Shown here: positions 1 to 9,779 of the stretch, one piece after another
How the letters are laid out: every line of letters starts with the position of its first letter
Position numbering within the stretch: position 1 is the stretch's first letter
Source: Andreesenia angusta
GTDB lineage: Bacteria > Bacillota > Clostridia > Tissierellales > Gottschalkiaceae
NCBI RefSeq assembly: GCF_001855385.1
Contig: NZ_MKIE01000011.1
Location: 1 to 49,568 of the forward strand
Direction of reading: 5' to 3'
DNA length: 49,568 nt
Position numbers and translations under genes: made by a program
Notes under the pieces: model-generated
Told to the model about the DNA's origin: nothing
Database searches by the model: none
What the model saw: only the letters and a program-made list of their open reading frames with translations

Positions 1-117
<117 letters not shown>

Positions 118-288
118 AAGTTTATCTTGGTCAGTCTTGCTGACTGTTTTTTCAGTTTTTTTGGATGTCTGATCATCCGTTAATTTGATCTCCCTTGCGG
201 GCGATCTTAAGGAATTAACTTGCTTTTTACTGTTCAACTTTCAAAGTTCATCGTCGCCAGCGTTTGTTCCCCGCTGACTACTTTATCT

Positions 289-317
289 ACTATATCACAA
301 CCAGTTCATGGTGTCAA
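289..317 (-). promoter_or_regulatory. rrn promoter P2 (proximal)
   Basis: On the minus strand there is a consensus -35 box TTGACA (317-312), a 17-nt spacer and TATAGT (294-289). It lies about 170 nt upstream of the 16S 5' end. The transcribed leader that follows contains GAACTTTGAAAG-type sequence resembling a boxA antitermination element, as expected of rRNA leaders. Confidence 0.8.
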
Positions 318-399
318 TAGCTTTTTTATTCTTTTTTAGTTCTTTTCTGAAACTTTAATTCTCTGTTTCAGTGCGCCTCCCTCAAGAGACAACTTTGCT

Positions 400-429
400 A
401 TCTTACCATGGACTTCATACTTGTGTCAA
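400..429 (-). promoter_or_regulatory. rrn promoter P1 (distal)
   Basis: On the minus strand TTGACA (429-424) is followed after 18 nt by TAAGAT (405-400). With P2 about 110 nt downstream this makes a tandem promoter pair, the usual arrangement for rRNA operons in Firmicutes. The AT-rich sequence just upstream (about 430-480) could act as an UP element; that is inference. Confidence 0.75.
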
Positions 430-526
430 CTGTTAGTTAAAAGATTTTTATGGTATATTATATATAGAGAAAAAGCATCTACATAGTACATACTCTTATT
501 AATAAGATAAGAAAGGAGAATCTGAT

Positions 527-757
527 TTGAAGTACATAATCTTCGCTATAGTCTTGATTGTTTTTATCTTTTTTCTTTTGATAGTTTTTTCTGACTTGAG
601 AACTTCTCTGCGATCTATTATTAAGTTAATACCTCCAGACCCTAGGCCTATGAAAAAGCGAAAGCGCAATACAGACAAGAAACCAAGAACTCGGCCTACA
701 AAGGTAAATACTCGCAACAATCCTTCTAGAAAGACCCGTCTAAAGCGAAAAAACTAA
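527..757 (+). CDS. Small membrane protein with highly basic tail (unknown)
   Basis: A 76-residue ORF starts at TTG 527, 8 nt after an AAAGGAG ribosome site. Residues 2-24 are almost all hydrophobic (one transmembrane helix or uncleaved signal anchor). From about residue 40 the chain is dominated by Lys, Arg, Asn and Pro, giving a strongly basic, probably disordered tail that could contact nucleic acid or ribosomes. I recognise no family. It is divergent from the rrn promoters and convergent with bofA, sharing a terminator with it. The opposite-strand ORF over the same bases lacks a good ribosome site and is rejected. Confidence 0.65.
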   Translation: MKYIIFAIVLIVFIFFLLIVFSDLRTSLRSIIKLIPPDPRPMKKRKRNTDKKPRTRPTKVNTRNNPSRKTRLKRKN

Positions 758-801
758 TGCGACACAACTTCAAATCCACTGAAGTGTGTCGCATTAGTTT
801 T
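750..801. terminator. Bidirectional terminator between the small membrane gene and bofA
   Basis: A 16-bp outer stem (AAAACTAATGCGACAC with its complement) continues into ACTTCA/TGAAGT with one bulged A. A-rich sequence on one side and T-rich on the other allow termination in both directions. It overlaps the stop codons of both convergent genes. Confidence 0.85.
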
Positions 802-1051
802 ATGCGTTGTTTAGAAATATCAAAAGTACTACTCCTGGAATCCCAAAGAATCCCGCAATAAGTGCGCTCAAAGCGTTTATCGCCACCGTTATTCCAAAGA
901 TTTCTCCTACAAAGTTCACCAGAAGAAGAGTTATCCCCCCAGCTATTCCATTGAATATAAGTCTACTGATTATCCTTATCGGTACAGAGAGCAGCTTTGC
1001 TACTATATATATTGCCAGTATGCCTATTCCGTATCCTATTATGATATCCAT
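800..1051 (-). CDS. bofA: BofA-like pro-sigma-K processing inhibitor family protein
   Basis: An 83-residue, very hydrophobic protein with two or three membrane segments (about residues 3-20, 35-55 and 58-80). The C-terminal pattern of small residues then GIPG followed by VVLLIFL is characteristic of the BofA family, which in B. subtilis holds the SpoIVFB sigma-K protease in check in the mother-cell/forespore membrane. The gene lies between recR and an rRNA operon, exactly as in B. subtilis. A ribosome site AGGA sits 10 nt before the ATG. The family assignment is firm; presence in the window suggests, but does not prove, a spore former. Confidence 0.85.
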   Translation of the reverse strand: MDIIIGYGIGILAIYIVAKLLSVPIRIISRLIFNGIAGGITLLLVNFVGEIFGITVAINALSALIAGFFGIPGVVLLIFLNNA

Positions 1052-1133
1052 GCTATCACTTCCTGACCTCTTTTAGAACATTATACACTAAAATCTCATC
1101 TCTATGAAATCCGAAAGTGTTTTTACAGTGTAT

Positions 1134-1634
1134 CTATAAACTTGCCATTTTAGAGTCTCTGAAGTCGAATGTCCGCTGCATCTTTCTCTGCTCCAGCTCT
1201 CTGCACATAGCTTGAAACTCGTGCAGCCATTTGATTCTCGAAAGGTCTCTAAGGTCTACAACTATGCCTGTGCCCTTCTGCCTTATAGCTTCCATGTCAT
1301 AGAGTTCGCAAGGCGAAAACCCTCCCTCTGTCCATATGTACTTGCAAGGCTCGTAGTCGTTCCAGTTGTTTTCAAAGTACTTTGTCTTCGCAAAGCAAAG
1401 TCTGTGCAGATGAAATATTATTCCCAGTGTAGACGTCTTAACTGTGAGCTTTAAAGAAAAATGCTCTTGAGTAGGGTACTTTTCCTGCACCTTCTCCCAG
1501 TACAGCCTGTTATTCAGGGTAAGCCCGTACTTGTCTAGAACTCTGCACTTCTCCTCACCAAGCTTCTTTCTAACTATCTCTTCTCTTGTTTCTGCATCGC
1601 AAATTTTAAGAAAATCCAAGTCTAAGCTTCTCAT
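1134..1634 (-). CDS. Conserved-position hypothetical protein
   Basis: A 166-residue soluble protein preceded by a GCGGAG ribosome site. It has no signal peptide or membrane segment. It is rich in aromatic residues (several Trp and Tyr) and has scattered Cys residues (positions about 12, 30, 80, 97, 109 and 143) that do not form a recognisable zinc or iron-sulfur motif. The C-terminal third is charged and possibly helical. I do not recognise the family. It stands alone between the recR terminator and bofA, in the slot occupied by yaaL in B. subtilis, but it is twice as long as YaaL and does not resemble it. Confidence 0.7.
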   Translation of the reverse strand: MRSLDLDFLKICDAETREEIVRKKLGEEKCRVLDKYGLTLNNRLYWEKVQEKYPTQEHFSLKLTVKTSTLGIIFHLHRLCFAKTKYFENNWNDYEPCKYIWTEGGFSPCELYDMEAIRQKGTGIVVDLRDLSRIKWLHEFQAMCRELEQRKMQRTFDFRDSKMASL

Positions 1635-1723
1635 GGCTTCTCCGCTCCCATTCCTTTTAACAACATTATATATTGGGATTAGAGCCTTTAGAAATCGCTT
1701 ATCTCTATTCTTGCAATAAAAAA

Positions 1724-1747
1724 GATAGGGTCTACCTATACCCTATC
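1724..1747 (-). terminator. Rho-independent terminator after recR
   Basis: On the minus strand a perfect 8-bp stem GATAGGGT/ACCCTATC with an 8-nt loop is followed by TTTTTT. It lies a few bases after the recR stop and separates the dnaX-ybaB-recR unit from the unknown gene and bofA. Confidence 0.88.
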
Positions 1748-1753
1748 CATAGT

Positions 1754-2353
1754 CTATATCTCTCTTCTTCCCTCTATAGCCTTAGAAAGCGTAACCTCGT
1801 CTGCATATTCCAAGTCTCCTCCTACAGGTATTCCGTATGCAAGCCTTGTGACCTTTATGCCCATGGGCTTTACCAGCTTAGATATATACATCGCAGTCGC
1901 TTCCCCCTCTATAGTGGGATTTGTGGCCAGGATTATCTCTTCTACTTCTGGATCGTTAAGCCTCATAATCAGCTCTTTTACCTTTATTTCCTCCGGCCCG
2001 ATTCCATCCATAGGTGAGATATTCCCATGGAGCACATGGTACATTCCGTTGTAGTCCCTAGTTCGCTCTATTGCCATTACATCCCTTGGGTCTTCCACCA
2101 CGCAGATTACAGACCTATCTCTTTTTTTGCTAGCGCAGCTTGTACACGGATCCACATCAGTAAGGTTGCAGCATATACTGCAGTACTTTGTATTTCGCTT
2201 GGCCTTAACTATTGCATTTGCAAGCTTCATGGCCTCGTCTTCGCTCTTGTTTATTATGTGAAAAGCCAGTCTCTGGGCGGTCTTTCTCCCTATCCCTGGC
2301 AGCTTGGAAAGCTCCTCTATAAGCTCCACAACTGTATTTGCTAAGTATTCCAA
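1754..2353 (-). CDS. recR: Recombination mediator RecR
   Basis: A 199-residue protein of standard length. It has an N-terminal helix-hairpin-helix ([15 protein letters not shown], about 18-32), a four-cysteine zinc finger (C58 to C72, pattern C-x2-C...C-x2-C) and a Toprim domain with the [12 protein letters not shown] motif, then the C-terminal Walker-B-like segment. RecR works with RecF/RecO to load RecA onto SSB-coated gapped DNA. The start is TTG with AAGGAGG nine bases upstream. It is the last gene of the dnaX-ybaB-recR unit; a hairpin precedes it. Confidence 0.97.
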   Translation of the reverse strand: MEYLANTVVELIEELSKLPGIGRKTAQRLAFHIINKSEDEAMKLANAIVKAKRNTKYCSICCNLTDVDPCTSCASKKRDRSVICVVEDPRDVMAIERTRDYNGMYHVLHGNISPMDGIGPEEIKVKELIMRLNDPEVEEIILATNPTIEGEATAMYISKLVKPMGIKVTRLAYGIPVGGDLEYADEVTLSKAIEGRREI

Positions 2354-2377
2354 AAATTTTTCCTCCTTAAATCAAAA

Positions 2378-2396
2378 AAGAGCTGTATTAGCTCTT
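2378..2396 (-). terminator. Hairpin between ybaB and recR
   Basis: On the minus strand AAGAGCT-AATAC-AGCTCTT is followed by TTTT, immediately after the ybaB stop and 25 nt before recR. It would act as an internal terminator that lowers recR expression relative to dnaX-ybaB, with recR transcribed by read-through. Confidence 0.7.
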
Positions 2397-2399
2397 CTC

Positions 2400-2726
2400 C
2401 TAAAAAAGTCCCGGTATGTTCATTCCACCTGTTATCTTCTGCATTTCATCTGAAACCATCTTTTCAGCTTTTCTAAGCGCCTCGTTTGTGGCTGCTAGAA
2501 CTAGGTCCTGAAGCATCTCCACGTCGTCTGGATCTACTACATCTTTATCTATCTCTATAGCCACAAGCTCTTTTTTACCGTTGGCAACTACCTTTACGGC
2601 CCCTCCACCTGCTGTTATCTCAACTTCTTTCTGCTCTAGCTCACCTTGAAGCTTCGCCATGTCCTTCTGCATCTTCTGAACCTGCTTCATCATTCCGCTC
2701 ATGTTTCCCATTCCTGGCATCTTCAT
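2400..2726 (-). CDS. YbaB/EbfC family nucleoid-associated protein
   Basis: A 108-residue protein with an N-terminal Met/Gly-rich start, a coiled-coil segment (about 10-35, [18 protein letters not shown]), a central beta segment with the [20 protein letters not shown] signature and a C-terminal helix. YbaB/EbfC proteins form tweezer-like dimers that bind DNA. The position between dnaX and recR is the standard one in bacteria. A GGGAGG ribosome site precedes the ATG. Identity is clear; the cellular role of the family is still loosely defined. Confidence 0.95.
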   Translation of the reverse strand: MKMPGMGNMSGMMKQVQKMQKDMAKLQGELEQKEVEITAGGGAVKVVANGKKELVAIEIDKDVVDPDDVEMLQDLVLAATNEALRKAEKMVSDEMQKITGGMNIPGLF

Positions 2727-2754
2727 ATCTAATTCCTCCCTGTTTTCAATGTAT

Positions 2755-4374
2755 TTAATCTTCTACTTTCAGCTTTTCACTCCCGAAGATCTCCACAACA
2801 TCTTGTAGCAGATCTTCCTCATCTTCCTCTGGCCCACTTTCATCTTCCATTATAAAGTTCACGGTCAGAGAAGACTTAAAGTAGTCGGCTAATATCTCTT
2901 CTACAGCCCTTTTATTGTGCTCTTTCTCTATGGCGTCTTTGTGAAAACCAAACTGGTCCCCAAACTGGATTGTCAGCACTCCATTTTTCAGCTTCACCAG
3001 CTTGCCCTCCACCAAGAGAGCATGTAGGGCTATTTTCTTCTTCTTTACGTACTTTAGCGCTTCTGACCACTCGTCTAGTATATCATTAAACGATAGCTCT
3101 TTTGAAGACAGTTCAGCTTCTTTTTTCCCAATTTCATCTGGCGATTGAGACTTTTCCTCTCTCCTGACTTCCTTTGGAGGGACTTTTGTCTCTCTGCTTT
3201 CTGGTCTTGTAGCCTTGGACACCTCTATTTTCCCAGACTTTATCATGTTCTCAAGCTTCTCTATCCTGGCAATCATCGCTTCCCTCTCGCCAGCCTCTAG
3301 CAGCTTCATCGCTGTGATCTCCAGGGTTATCCTAGGCTGTGTGGCGTATTTCATCGTCGCCTCGGCCTCGCTCAGTATGTCTATGCAGTCCATAAGCCTG
3401 TCCATTCCAAACTTGTCGGAGCGCTTCTTTATTTCATCTAGCACCTCTTCTGGTTCGTCCAGTATCTCTCTGTAGTTCGACCCGGCTTTTACGATCACCA
3501 TGCTTCTGAAATACGAAATCATGTCTTTTATGAGGCGTGTCGAGTCTTTCCCTGACTTTATCGTGCTCTCTATCTTTCCAAACAGCTCTGCGGCATCTCT
3601 CTCTACTATGCTGTCCACCAACGACAGCAGCACTTCCCCACTTGCAGAACCCAGAGATTCAAGCACTTCCTCGTACTCTATCTTTCCATCAGATATTGCT
3701 ACCACTTGGTCTAGTATGCTCAAAGCATCTCTCATAGCCCCTTCGGAGTTTCTGGCTATAAGCCTTAGGGTCCTAGACTCTACGCTTATGTCTAGCTCAC
3801 TGCATATTTTAGCCATGTTTTTCGAGATATCTTCTGAAGATATGCGCTTGAACTCGTACCTCTGGCACCTTGAGACTATGGTCGCAGGTATTTTCTGCTG
3901 CTCCGTAGTAGCGAGTATAAAAATGACATAGGAAGGGGGCTCTTCAAGCGTCTTTAAAAATGCGTTGAAGGCTGATGTGGAGAGCATGTGAACCTCGTCT
4001 ACTATGTAGACTTTGTACCTGCCTTTGGACGGCGGGTAGTTTATGCTCTCTCTAAGCTCTCTTATGTCTTCGACTTTGTTGTTGGAAGCCGCATCTATCT
4101 CCACTATATCCATAAGGCTTTCGTCTAGGGAGGCTAAACATATCTCACATTTATTGCATGGATCTCCCTCTATGGGGCTTGTGCAGTTTACAGCCCTGGC
4201 GAATATCTTGGCAGCCGAAGTCTTCCCCGTCCCCCTTATACCTGAAAACAGATATGCATGCGCTATATTGTCTGTCTTTATCTGGTTCTTGAGTATTGTG
4301 CTTATATGTTCTTGTCCAATCAAATCCTCAAAGCTCTTTGGACGGAATCTTCTGTATATAGCCTTGTATGACAT
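2755..4374 (-). CDS. dnaX: DNA polymerase III subunit gamma/tau
   Basis: A 539-residue clamp-loader ATPase. It has Walker A GIRGTGKT with Lys51, a four-Cys zinc module (from C67, including CNKCEIC), Walker B DEVH, and sensor SRC in SRCQRYEF. The first 360 residues are the AAA+ and collar domains; a charged Lys/Glu-rich linker (about 375-430) leads to a tau-specific C-terminal domain that would contact the polymerase. I chose ATG at 4374 because AAGGTGG lies 11 nt upstream and the encoded [12 protein letters not shown] is the family N-terminus; the GTG five codons earlier has no ribosome site. It is first in the dnaX-ybaB-recR unit. Confidence 0.97.
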   Translation of the reverse strand: MSYKAIYRRFRPKSFEDLIGQEHISTILKNQIKTDNIAHAYLFSGIRGTGKTSAAKIFARAVNCTSPIEGDPCNKCEICLASLDESLMDIVEIDAASNNKVEDIRELRESINYPPSKGRYKVYIVDEVHMLSTSAFNAFLKTLEEPPSYVIFILATTEQQKIPATIVSRCQRYEFKRISSEDISKNMAKICSELDISVESRTLRLIARNSEGAMRDALSILDQVVAISDGKIEYEEVLESLGSASGEVLLSLVDSIVERDAAELFGKIESTIKSGKDSTRLIKDMISYFRSMVIVKAGSNYREILDEPEEVLDEIKKRSDKFGMDRLMDCIDILSEAEATMKYATQPRITLEITAMKLLEAGEREAMIARIEKLENMIKSGKIEVSKATRPESRETKVPPKEVRREEKSQSPDEIGKKEAELSSKELSFNDILDEWSEALKYVKKKKIALHALLVEGKLVKLKNGVLTIQFGDQFGFHKDAIEKEHNKRAVEEILADYFKSSLTVNFIMEDESGPEEDEEDLLQDVVEIFGSEKLKVED

Positions 4375-4445
4375 AGTCCGTTTAACCACCTTTTCATAAG
4401 TATAAACTGATTATATCAAAAGCAACCGTATAGTTCTCCGGTTTT

Positions 4446-5867
4446 TCAAAAAACATTTTTGACTATTCCACAACAGTCGTAGGCTTTAAGAGGATAGTTT
4501 TCCAACTCTACATTTCTCTCTTTTGCAAGCTGTACTATATGATCTATGTTCTTGGAATCCTTCTTTATCAATATTTTCCAAGGCACCCTTCGAAGGAGTA
4601 CCCTAGTAGAATCTCCAGTTCCTGGCTTCACCATATTTATATCCTCTATGCCGAACTCTTCCATAAGAGATTCTATCTCTTTTCTTCCACTTAAGTCAGG
4701 AATTTCTCCATCCAGCTCAAACCCTGATGATTCCAGCTCGCACTCCTCATACACCGATTCAAAATGCGACTCTATAGACTCTATATAACTGATCGAAATA
4801 TCGATATGGCCTAGCTCTCTGTAGTACTTGGCCATGTGGAAGTCTCTCTTGCCTATCAAATCCTCTCTGTATGCAGTCCTACTGAGAAGCCCCGAGATTA
4901 TGGAATTAAAACAGGCGTTCGGAATCAGGAAGTCCTCTCTTGTGCCATATACTCTGACTGAGTGTGCCGGGTCCGAAATCACCGCAAGCTCTGAGGAAAG
5001 CCCTTTTGGACAACTCTCCCTTTGCTTGAACTCCGCAACGCTCTCTTCTAGCACGTCCTTTACGTATCCCTTCCCAGTCCAGCCGTCTATAAACTGTATC
5101 TCCTTATCGCTCTGATAGTGTGCTATAAATTTAAGCGCATTTTGGTCCACTCCTATTCCACCTATTATAGATACACAGTAGCGAGGAATATCTAGGCCGT
5201 ATTTGCTTTGTAGGTATCGCTTTATCAGAATGCCTGCAGGTGTTCCGGCTCTTGCAAGCGATACAAGAACTAGCTCTTTACCTCTAACTCTCAGTATCTT
5301 TTCTGCGGTAATCCCAACGGCTTTTGCAACCGCTTTTCCGTACTTTTCGACTGAAGCCCTGTATATCTCCATGTATTCTGCTGACGGAAGATACTCCACT
5401 GGAAGCAGCTCAGAGTAATGTGTCCTACTTTGGAGCTCCACCTCCCTCTCTTCAGTATCAAGTTCCACTAGCTCTTCACCTGCTTCTTTTATAAGAAAGA
5501 CCACGTCCGAGCTGTCATAGCTGCCTATTGGAGCTGGATAGTCAGGTATGTCCGTATTTTCTTCTGATATAAGTAGCATGTAGCTATCGGAATCCCGTGT
5601 TGCAAATCTATATATGGAGTCAATTGAATTTCTGCTTACATCTTTAGTCATGAAAAGCACGGTTTCATAATCGCTTAAATCCTCCACTTTGTCCACGCCT
5701 TCAACTACATCTAGTCCAATCTGCTGGAAATGTCCTTTGCTTAAACTATCATTTCCGTCTAAAATCAGAATCGCTTTTCCCCTTATATATGGTCTTATGG
5801 TGTCCGAAAAAAGCCCTGGATCACTCAAGCTAGCGCTCTCAAGCCTTATTATTCTATCTATATCCAA
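4446..5867 (-). CDS. StiP-like phosphoribosyltransferase with C-terminal PELOTA-type domain
   Basis: A 473-residue soluble protein that I assign to the StiP/PRTase family known from tellurium-resistance-associated (Ter) clusters. Supporting motifs are SLARAGTP (203-210), the IIGGIGVDQNAL segment (234-245) and DGWTGKG (261-267), which fits a PRPP-binding loop. The C-terminal 65 residues (VKPGTGDSTR then VPWKILIKKD and a closing AYDCCGIVKNVF) resemble the PELOTA RNA-binding domain reported for this family. The start is TTG 5867 with AGGAG eight bases upstream; the upstream GTG overlaps that site. No other Ter biosynthetic gene (ATP-grasp, HAD, TerD) is nearby. The annotation name cysteine protease StiP is used for this family, but I see no evidence here for protease activity. 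The substrate is unknown. Confidence 0.7.
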   Translation of the reverse strand: MDIDRIIRLESASLSDPGLFSDTIRPYIRGKAILILDGNDSLSKGHFQQIGLDVVEGVDKVEDLSDYETVLFMTKDVSRNSIDSIYRFATRDSDSYMLLISEENTDIPDYPAPIGSYDSSDVVFLIKEAGEELVELDTEEREVELQSRTHYSELLPVEYLPSAEYMEIYRASVEKYGKAVAKAVGITAEKILRVRGKELVLVSLARAGTPAGILIKRYLQSKYGLDIPRYCVSIIGGIGVDQNALKFIAHYQSDKEIQFIDGWTGKGYVKDVLEESVAEFKQRESCPKGLSSELAVISDPAHSVRVYGTREDFLIPNACFNSIISGLLSRTAYREDLIGKRDFHMAKYYRELGHIDISISYIESIESHFESVYEECELESSGFELDGEIPDLSGRKEIESLMEEFGIEDINMVKPGTGDSTRVLLRRVPWKILIKKDSKNIDHIVQLAKERNVELENYPLKAYDCCGIVKNVF

Positions 5868-5999
5868 TTCACTCACTCCTCTAGTAGTCCTCGCTCTTCC
5901 ATCATAATAATATCGGTTATAGCTTTTTTGCTTCCACCAAATTTGTTTTCCTTTTTTCTATATATATCATATTTAGTATAGTTTTTTCCTATCATAAAG

Positions 6000-6035
6000 A
6001 GCAGGCCTGAGAAATGCATCCCAAGCCCGCTCTTT
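6000..6035 (-). terminator. Hairpin downstream of the CZB chemoreceptor gene
   Basis: AGAGC[x]GGC pairs with GCC[x]GCTCT across an 18-nt loop, 25-60 nt after the chemoreceptor stop. The T-run on the minus strand is weak, so termination is likely but not certain. The rest of 5868-6059 is AT-rich and probably holds the promoter for the StiP-like gene; I could not fix a confident -35/-10 pair. Confidence 0.5.
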
Positions 6036-6059
6036 ATAATATATATATGATTTCACTGT

Positions 6060-7448
6060 CTAGTCTATGTTTCGCTTTATTTCCTCTAGGTATTTGAATA
6101 TTTCCATAGAGCATTTGTCCATCCTTGAAAAAGCCTCTTCTGCTCCTGTCAAATCTCCTCTGTTGTAAAGCTCAACTGCCTTTTTCGCAGTTTCATGGAA
6201 TTCAATATGCGGCCTCTCCATCTCGTCGAAAGCCCTTATCCCCTTGAGCTTGTCGCACCCTATTCCGTAATACCACTCTCCAAGCCTACATCCTTTGTAG
6301 TTCCCTATAAACACGTTGTTGTCGTCGAACTTCTCGTTTCCAAGCAGCATGTTGTAGACCCTCCATCTCCAAACTTCGTGGTCTATCTTGTATACATCTA
6401 TCATATCCGAATCCCTTAGCAGTCCCCTGCTGTTTTTTGCCACGCCCATCCTTATTGCATCTAGATCCTTGCTGGCTGTGTATATGGCCTGACCTGTCTG
6501 CCTACAGCTGTCTGAAAGGAAATCGGCTTCCGAGGCCACATTCGTTATAAGCTCTGCAAACGACTCTGTAACAGCTGACTGCTCCTCTGTGTTCGAAGCG
6601 ACCTGATTTATGGTCATGTCTATCTCCTGTATAGAGTCACCTATCTCATTTATAGTCTCTAAAGCCTTGTCCACAAGACCTTTACCTGAGTCAAGCTGCG
6701 AGGAAGTGCTCTCCATTTTGACAACAGATGCGTCGATTGCCCCTTGAAGCTCCACTATATTGGAATGCACTTCTTCAACCGAGACTTTTGTATGCTCGGC
6801 AAGCTTTCTGACTTCGTCTGCTACTACCGCAAACCCTCGCCCATGCTCTCCGGCCCTTGCCGCTTCTATGGCTGCATTCAGCGCGAGCAGGTTCGTCTGA
6901 TCTGCTATGCCCTTGACTATGTCTATTATCTGAGTTATGGCCTGAGTCTTCTCCTTTACTCCCACCATGTCCTCGTTGACCTTCTTTATAGCTTCAAATG
7001 AATCCATCACAAAGTCCATGGACTTTTCCATATTCTGAACTCCGACTTCAGTGTTTTTTCTAGTGGCGTTTGTATGTCCCGCCACTTCCTGCGCTATGCT
7101 TGAAACATCTTCTATAGAGGCACTCAGCTCTTTGCTGTTTACAACCATGTTCTGAAGCGATTTTGTTTGGGCTTCTACGCTTTTAAGCATGTCTCTCATG
7201 GAGTCCATCCTGGTTATCTCTTCTAGCAGTAGGTTCATCTTTGAAAGCTGCTCGTGCTTATCTTCCATCACTTTCTTCACCAGACTATTCCAAGCTTTCG
7301 ATATCTCTGAATTGTCTAAGTCCTCAACTTCCAGGTACTCTGCTCTGTCTGCCAAAAGCGAATTTAAAGCCGAGATCAGTTTCTGCTCCTGCAGGCTCTT
7401 TACATCTTCTTTTGTGAAATCGTTTTCAGATTTTTTAAATAGAAACAA
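6060..7448 (-). CDS. Cytoplasmic methyl-accepting chemotaxis protein with zinc-binding CZB domain
   Basis: A 462-residue receptor without any membrane segment. The N-terminal 100 residues are helical; residues about 110-335 form the MCP signalling helices with the conserved hairpin tip ([24 protein letters not shown], given here only in part as [16 protein letters not shown]). The C-terminal 115 residues match the CZB (chemoreceptor zinc-binding) domain: His in KIDHEVWRW, Cys in [10 protein letters not shown], and His pair in [13 protein letters not shown] would bind zinc. CZB receptors sense zinc or oxidants such as hypochlorite in other species. The start is TTG with GGAGGAG seven bases upstream. 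It is monocistronic, and no che genes are present nearby. Confidence 0.9.
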   Translation of the reverse strand: MFLFKKSENDFTKEDVKSLQEQKLISALNSLLADRAEYLEVEDLDNSEISKAWNSLVKKVMEDKHEQLSKMNLLLEEITRMDSMRDMLKSVEAQTKSLQNMVVNSKELSASIEDVSSIAQEVAGHTNATRKNTEVGVQNMEKSMDFVMDSFEAIKKVNEDMVGVKEKTQAITQIIDIVKGIADQTNLLALNAAIEAARAGEHGRGFAVVADEVRKLAEHTKVSVEEVHSNIVELQGAIDASVVKMESTSSQLDSGKGLVDKALETINEIGDSIQEIDMTINQVASNTEEQSAVTESFAELITNVASEADFLSDSCRQTGQAIYTASKDLDAIRMGVAKNSRGLLRDSDMIDVYKIDHEVWRWRVYNMLLGNEKFDDNNVFIGNYKGCRLGEWYYGIGCDKLKGIRAFDEMERPHIEFHETAKKAVELYNRGDLTGAEEAFSRMDKCSMEIFKYLEEIKRNID

Positions 7449-7586
7449 TTTTAACTCCTCCTCTTGTGACGGGCCAGCATCTGCTATGTCTTCTGTGGTC
7501 TTTTAAAATACTAGTCTCCGAGTGTTAGCTGTTTATATCTAATATTTTATCACACTAAGCCGCTGTAGAATATTTAAAATTAAAAA

Positions 7587-7613
7587 AAGAGGCCGCTTGA
7601 AAGGCGTCCTCTT
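7587..7613 (-). terminator. Terminator after the transmembrane chemoreceptor gene
   Basis: On the minus strand AAGAGGACGC and GCGGCCTCTT form an imperfect stem (two mismatched positions) followed by TTTTTTT, just past the stop of the gene at 7629. The remaining 7449-7586 segment is leader/promoter sequence for the CZB receptor with an AT-rich GATAAAAT -10 candidate. Confidence 0.75.
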
Positions 7614-7628
7614 CTTGTAATGCATGGG

Positions 7629-9689
7629 CTAAAGCGTTATCTTGTCTACTTCCACTTTCAGCTTTTCAGCTATAGCCTCCAGCTCTGTAGCCATAGTGGA
7701 AACCTCCTCCATGGAAGCTGTCTGCTCCTCTATAGAGGCGCTCATTTCCTCTGTAGAGCTTACATTGTCTTTGGTTACACTAGCTATCTCTTCCATAGAC
7801 TCTATAAGGGCCTCTTTATCTCCCCTTATGTTCATGATCCTGTCTATGAACAAGTCTGTAGTCTCGGCCGCCCTAGAGACGCTTTCCTCTATCTCTTGGA
7901 ATGTGGCTGACACTTCGCTAGATGACTCTGAGGTGGACTCCACAACTTCGCTTGCCTCGTTCATCTCTCTCTCTACAACGCATATGCTCTTTTGCATCTC
8001 CTCTACAATAGTCCTGATGCTCTGAGTAGACTCTTCGGATTCCTCCGCAAGCTTTCTTATCTCTTCAGCTACGACTGCGAATCCTCTTCCAGCTTCTCCA
8101 GCTCTTGCAGCTTCTATGGAAGCGTTAAGCGCCAGCAAATTTGTCTGGTTCGATATAGACTTTATAGTCTCTATTATATCCCCTATATTCTCAGATTTTT
8201 TGGACAAATCGTCTATATCTTTGACCAGCATAAGCGTGGAGCTCAATGTGCTCTGTATCCTCTCTGTGAGCTTCTCTAGAGATTCCTTTCCAGCTTTACT
8301 CGACTCTCCGACTCCGCTTATGACGTCCTTCACGTTGTCAGCTTCCTCTACTGTCTCTCTTATGTGGTTTGCCAAAGCATTCAGCATCTCCATCCCATTT
8401 GCAGTGGTGTCTAGCTGATTGTTCGACGCACTTGTGAGTTCGTCGGCAGAAGCCGCCAGCTCCTCTATAGATGCGGAGCTTTCCTCTGTAGTCGAGGCCA
8501 AGACTTTTGCATCTCCTGAAACTTTGTCCACTATTTCGTCCAGGTTTAAAGATAGATCTCTCAGGGACCCTCGCATCTCAGAGAATGCATTTGCCATTTT
8601 GCCTATCTCGTCCTTTCGATCCAGCAAATTGTCGTATGAATCGTCATACCTTAAGTCAAGATTGGCAGTCGTTATGGCCAGTCCTGAAACCTGAAGTATC
8701 GGCTTAGATATAAGCTTTCCTACAACAAGTCCTACTCCTATAGACAGAAGTATAGCTCCTGCCGCCACGGCCATCAAGGTGTTGCTCATGTCGTTTGCCT
8801 TTTCAAGCACTTCCGACTTTGGAACTACTGTGAGTATGAGCTGTCCATTCTGTAGCTCTCCGTATCCCACTATTTCGTCTTTGCCTTCTAGCTTGAACTC
8901 TCCAGTCCCAAGCGCTCTGGATTTCACAACTGAAGCCAGATCTCCAAGTCCTACGCTCTCAAGAGTATCCTCTATACTGTATTCTGGATGCACCAGGAAT
9001 TCAAGCTCCGAGGAAATCAGCGAGGCGTATCCTGTATCGTATACACTTATGTTGTTTATGGCGTTGTTGAATATGCTGAAGTCTATATCTGCACCCATGA
9101 CGCCAAGCAGCGTGTCTCCGCTGTATACAGGTATAGTATACGATACTATATCTCGCTTGTGGGGCTCCCAGTAGTATGGGTCTGACCAGTAGCCTACTTT
9201 TCTCTCTATCGGCTTGTAGAACCAGTCCATCCCTGGATCGTTCTTGTCGAAGCTTTCCATTGGAAGCTGCGCATTTCTGACTGCTTTGCCGTCTTTCGAC
9301 GAGAACGAGATGTTTCTAGAGCCTCCAATTAAGTTTGGATCAAAGTAGAAGTACAAGCTCAGTGCCTTCGTCTTAGATGCAGTCTCCTCTACTATCCCAG
9401 ATATGGTTTGATCTACTGAGTCCAGGTATCCTGCTTCACCTAGCCTGTCTTTCTCTACTATTCCGGATATCACGGGGCTTAGTCCATTTACTGAACTTGA
9501 GGCTTTTTCCAGCACTAGATCCAGCTTTTCCTTGTTGGCGCTAGTGAGCAATCCCACATTCTTCATGGCTTCCTCTTCCAGTAGCCTTGAGCTTCTCTGA
9601 GAACTTATCCCTATTATTGTGAGAGATAAAACTACAGATACTAGGACTATGGATAATATGATTTGTGTGCTTATTTTTTTGAATTTCAT
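7629..9689 (-). CDS. Transmembrane methyl-accepting chemotaxis protein (Cache sensor)
   Basis: A 686-residue receptor: membrane helix at about 9-30, extracellular region about 32-300, second helix about 305-328, HAMP about 330-385, then MCP signalling helices with the tip [16 protein letters not shown] near residue 520. The extracellular part contains [20 protein letters not shown] and [20 protein letters not shown], the pattern of double-Cache domains that bind amino acids and other small metabolites. The ligand cannot be predicted. A clear promoter (9723-9751) and terminator make it monocistronic. Confidence 0.92.
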   Translation of the reverse strand: MKFKKISTQIILSIVLVSVVLSLTIIGISSQRSSRLLEEEAMKNVGLLTSANKEKLDLVLEKASSSVNGLSPVISGIVEKDRLGEAGYLDSVDQTISGIVEETASKTKALSLYFYFDPNLIGGSRNISFSSKDGKAVRNAQLPMESFDKNDPGMDWFYKPIERKVGYWSDPYYWEPHKRDIVSYTIPVYSGDTLLGVMGADIDFSIFNNAINNISVYDTGYASLISSELEFLVHPEYSIEDTLESVGLGDLASVVKSRALGTGEFKLEGKDEIVGYGELQNGQLILTVVPKSEVLEKANDMSNTLMAVAAGAILLSIGVGLVVGKLISKPILQVSGLAITTANLDLRYDDSYDNLLDRKDEIGKMANAFSEMRGSLRDLSLNLDEIVDKVSGDAKVLASTTEESSASIEELAASADELTSASNNQLDTTANGMEMLNALANHIRETVEEADNVKDVISGVGESSKAGKESLEKLTERIQSTLSSTLMLVKDIDDLSKKSENIGDIIETIKSISNQTNLLALNASIEAARAGEAGRGFAVVAEEIRKLAEESEESTQSIRTIVEEMQKSICVVEREMNEASEVVESTSESSSEVSATFQEIEESVSRAAETTDLFIDRIMNIRGDKEALIESMEEIASVTKDNVSSTEEMSASIEEQTASMEEVSTMATELEAIAEKLKVEVDKITL

Positions 9690-9722
9690 CGTTGTCTCCT
9701 CTCGATTTTTTCATACTTTCCT

Positions 9723-9751
9723 ATCATCCCATATCTTGAATTTCCAGTCAA
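9723..9751 (-). promoter_or_regulatory. Promoter of the Cache chemoreceptor gene
   Basis: On the minus strand TTGACT (9751-9746), a 17-nt spacer and GATGAT (9728-9723) lie about 35 nt upstream of the start codon. It lies directly after cysN. I see no obvious terminator between cysN and this gene. Confidence 0.6.
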
Positions 9752-9779
9752 CTGTATAGACAATATTTTGCTTTTACTT

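Noticed and set aside
499..720. Minus-strand ORF of 73 codons opposite the small basic membrane protein
   Set aside because: No ribosome site or promoter, while the + strand frame has AAAGGAG at the right spacing and a matching terminator.
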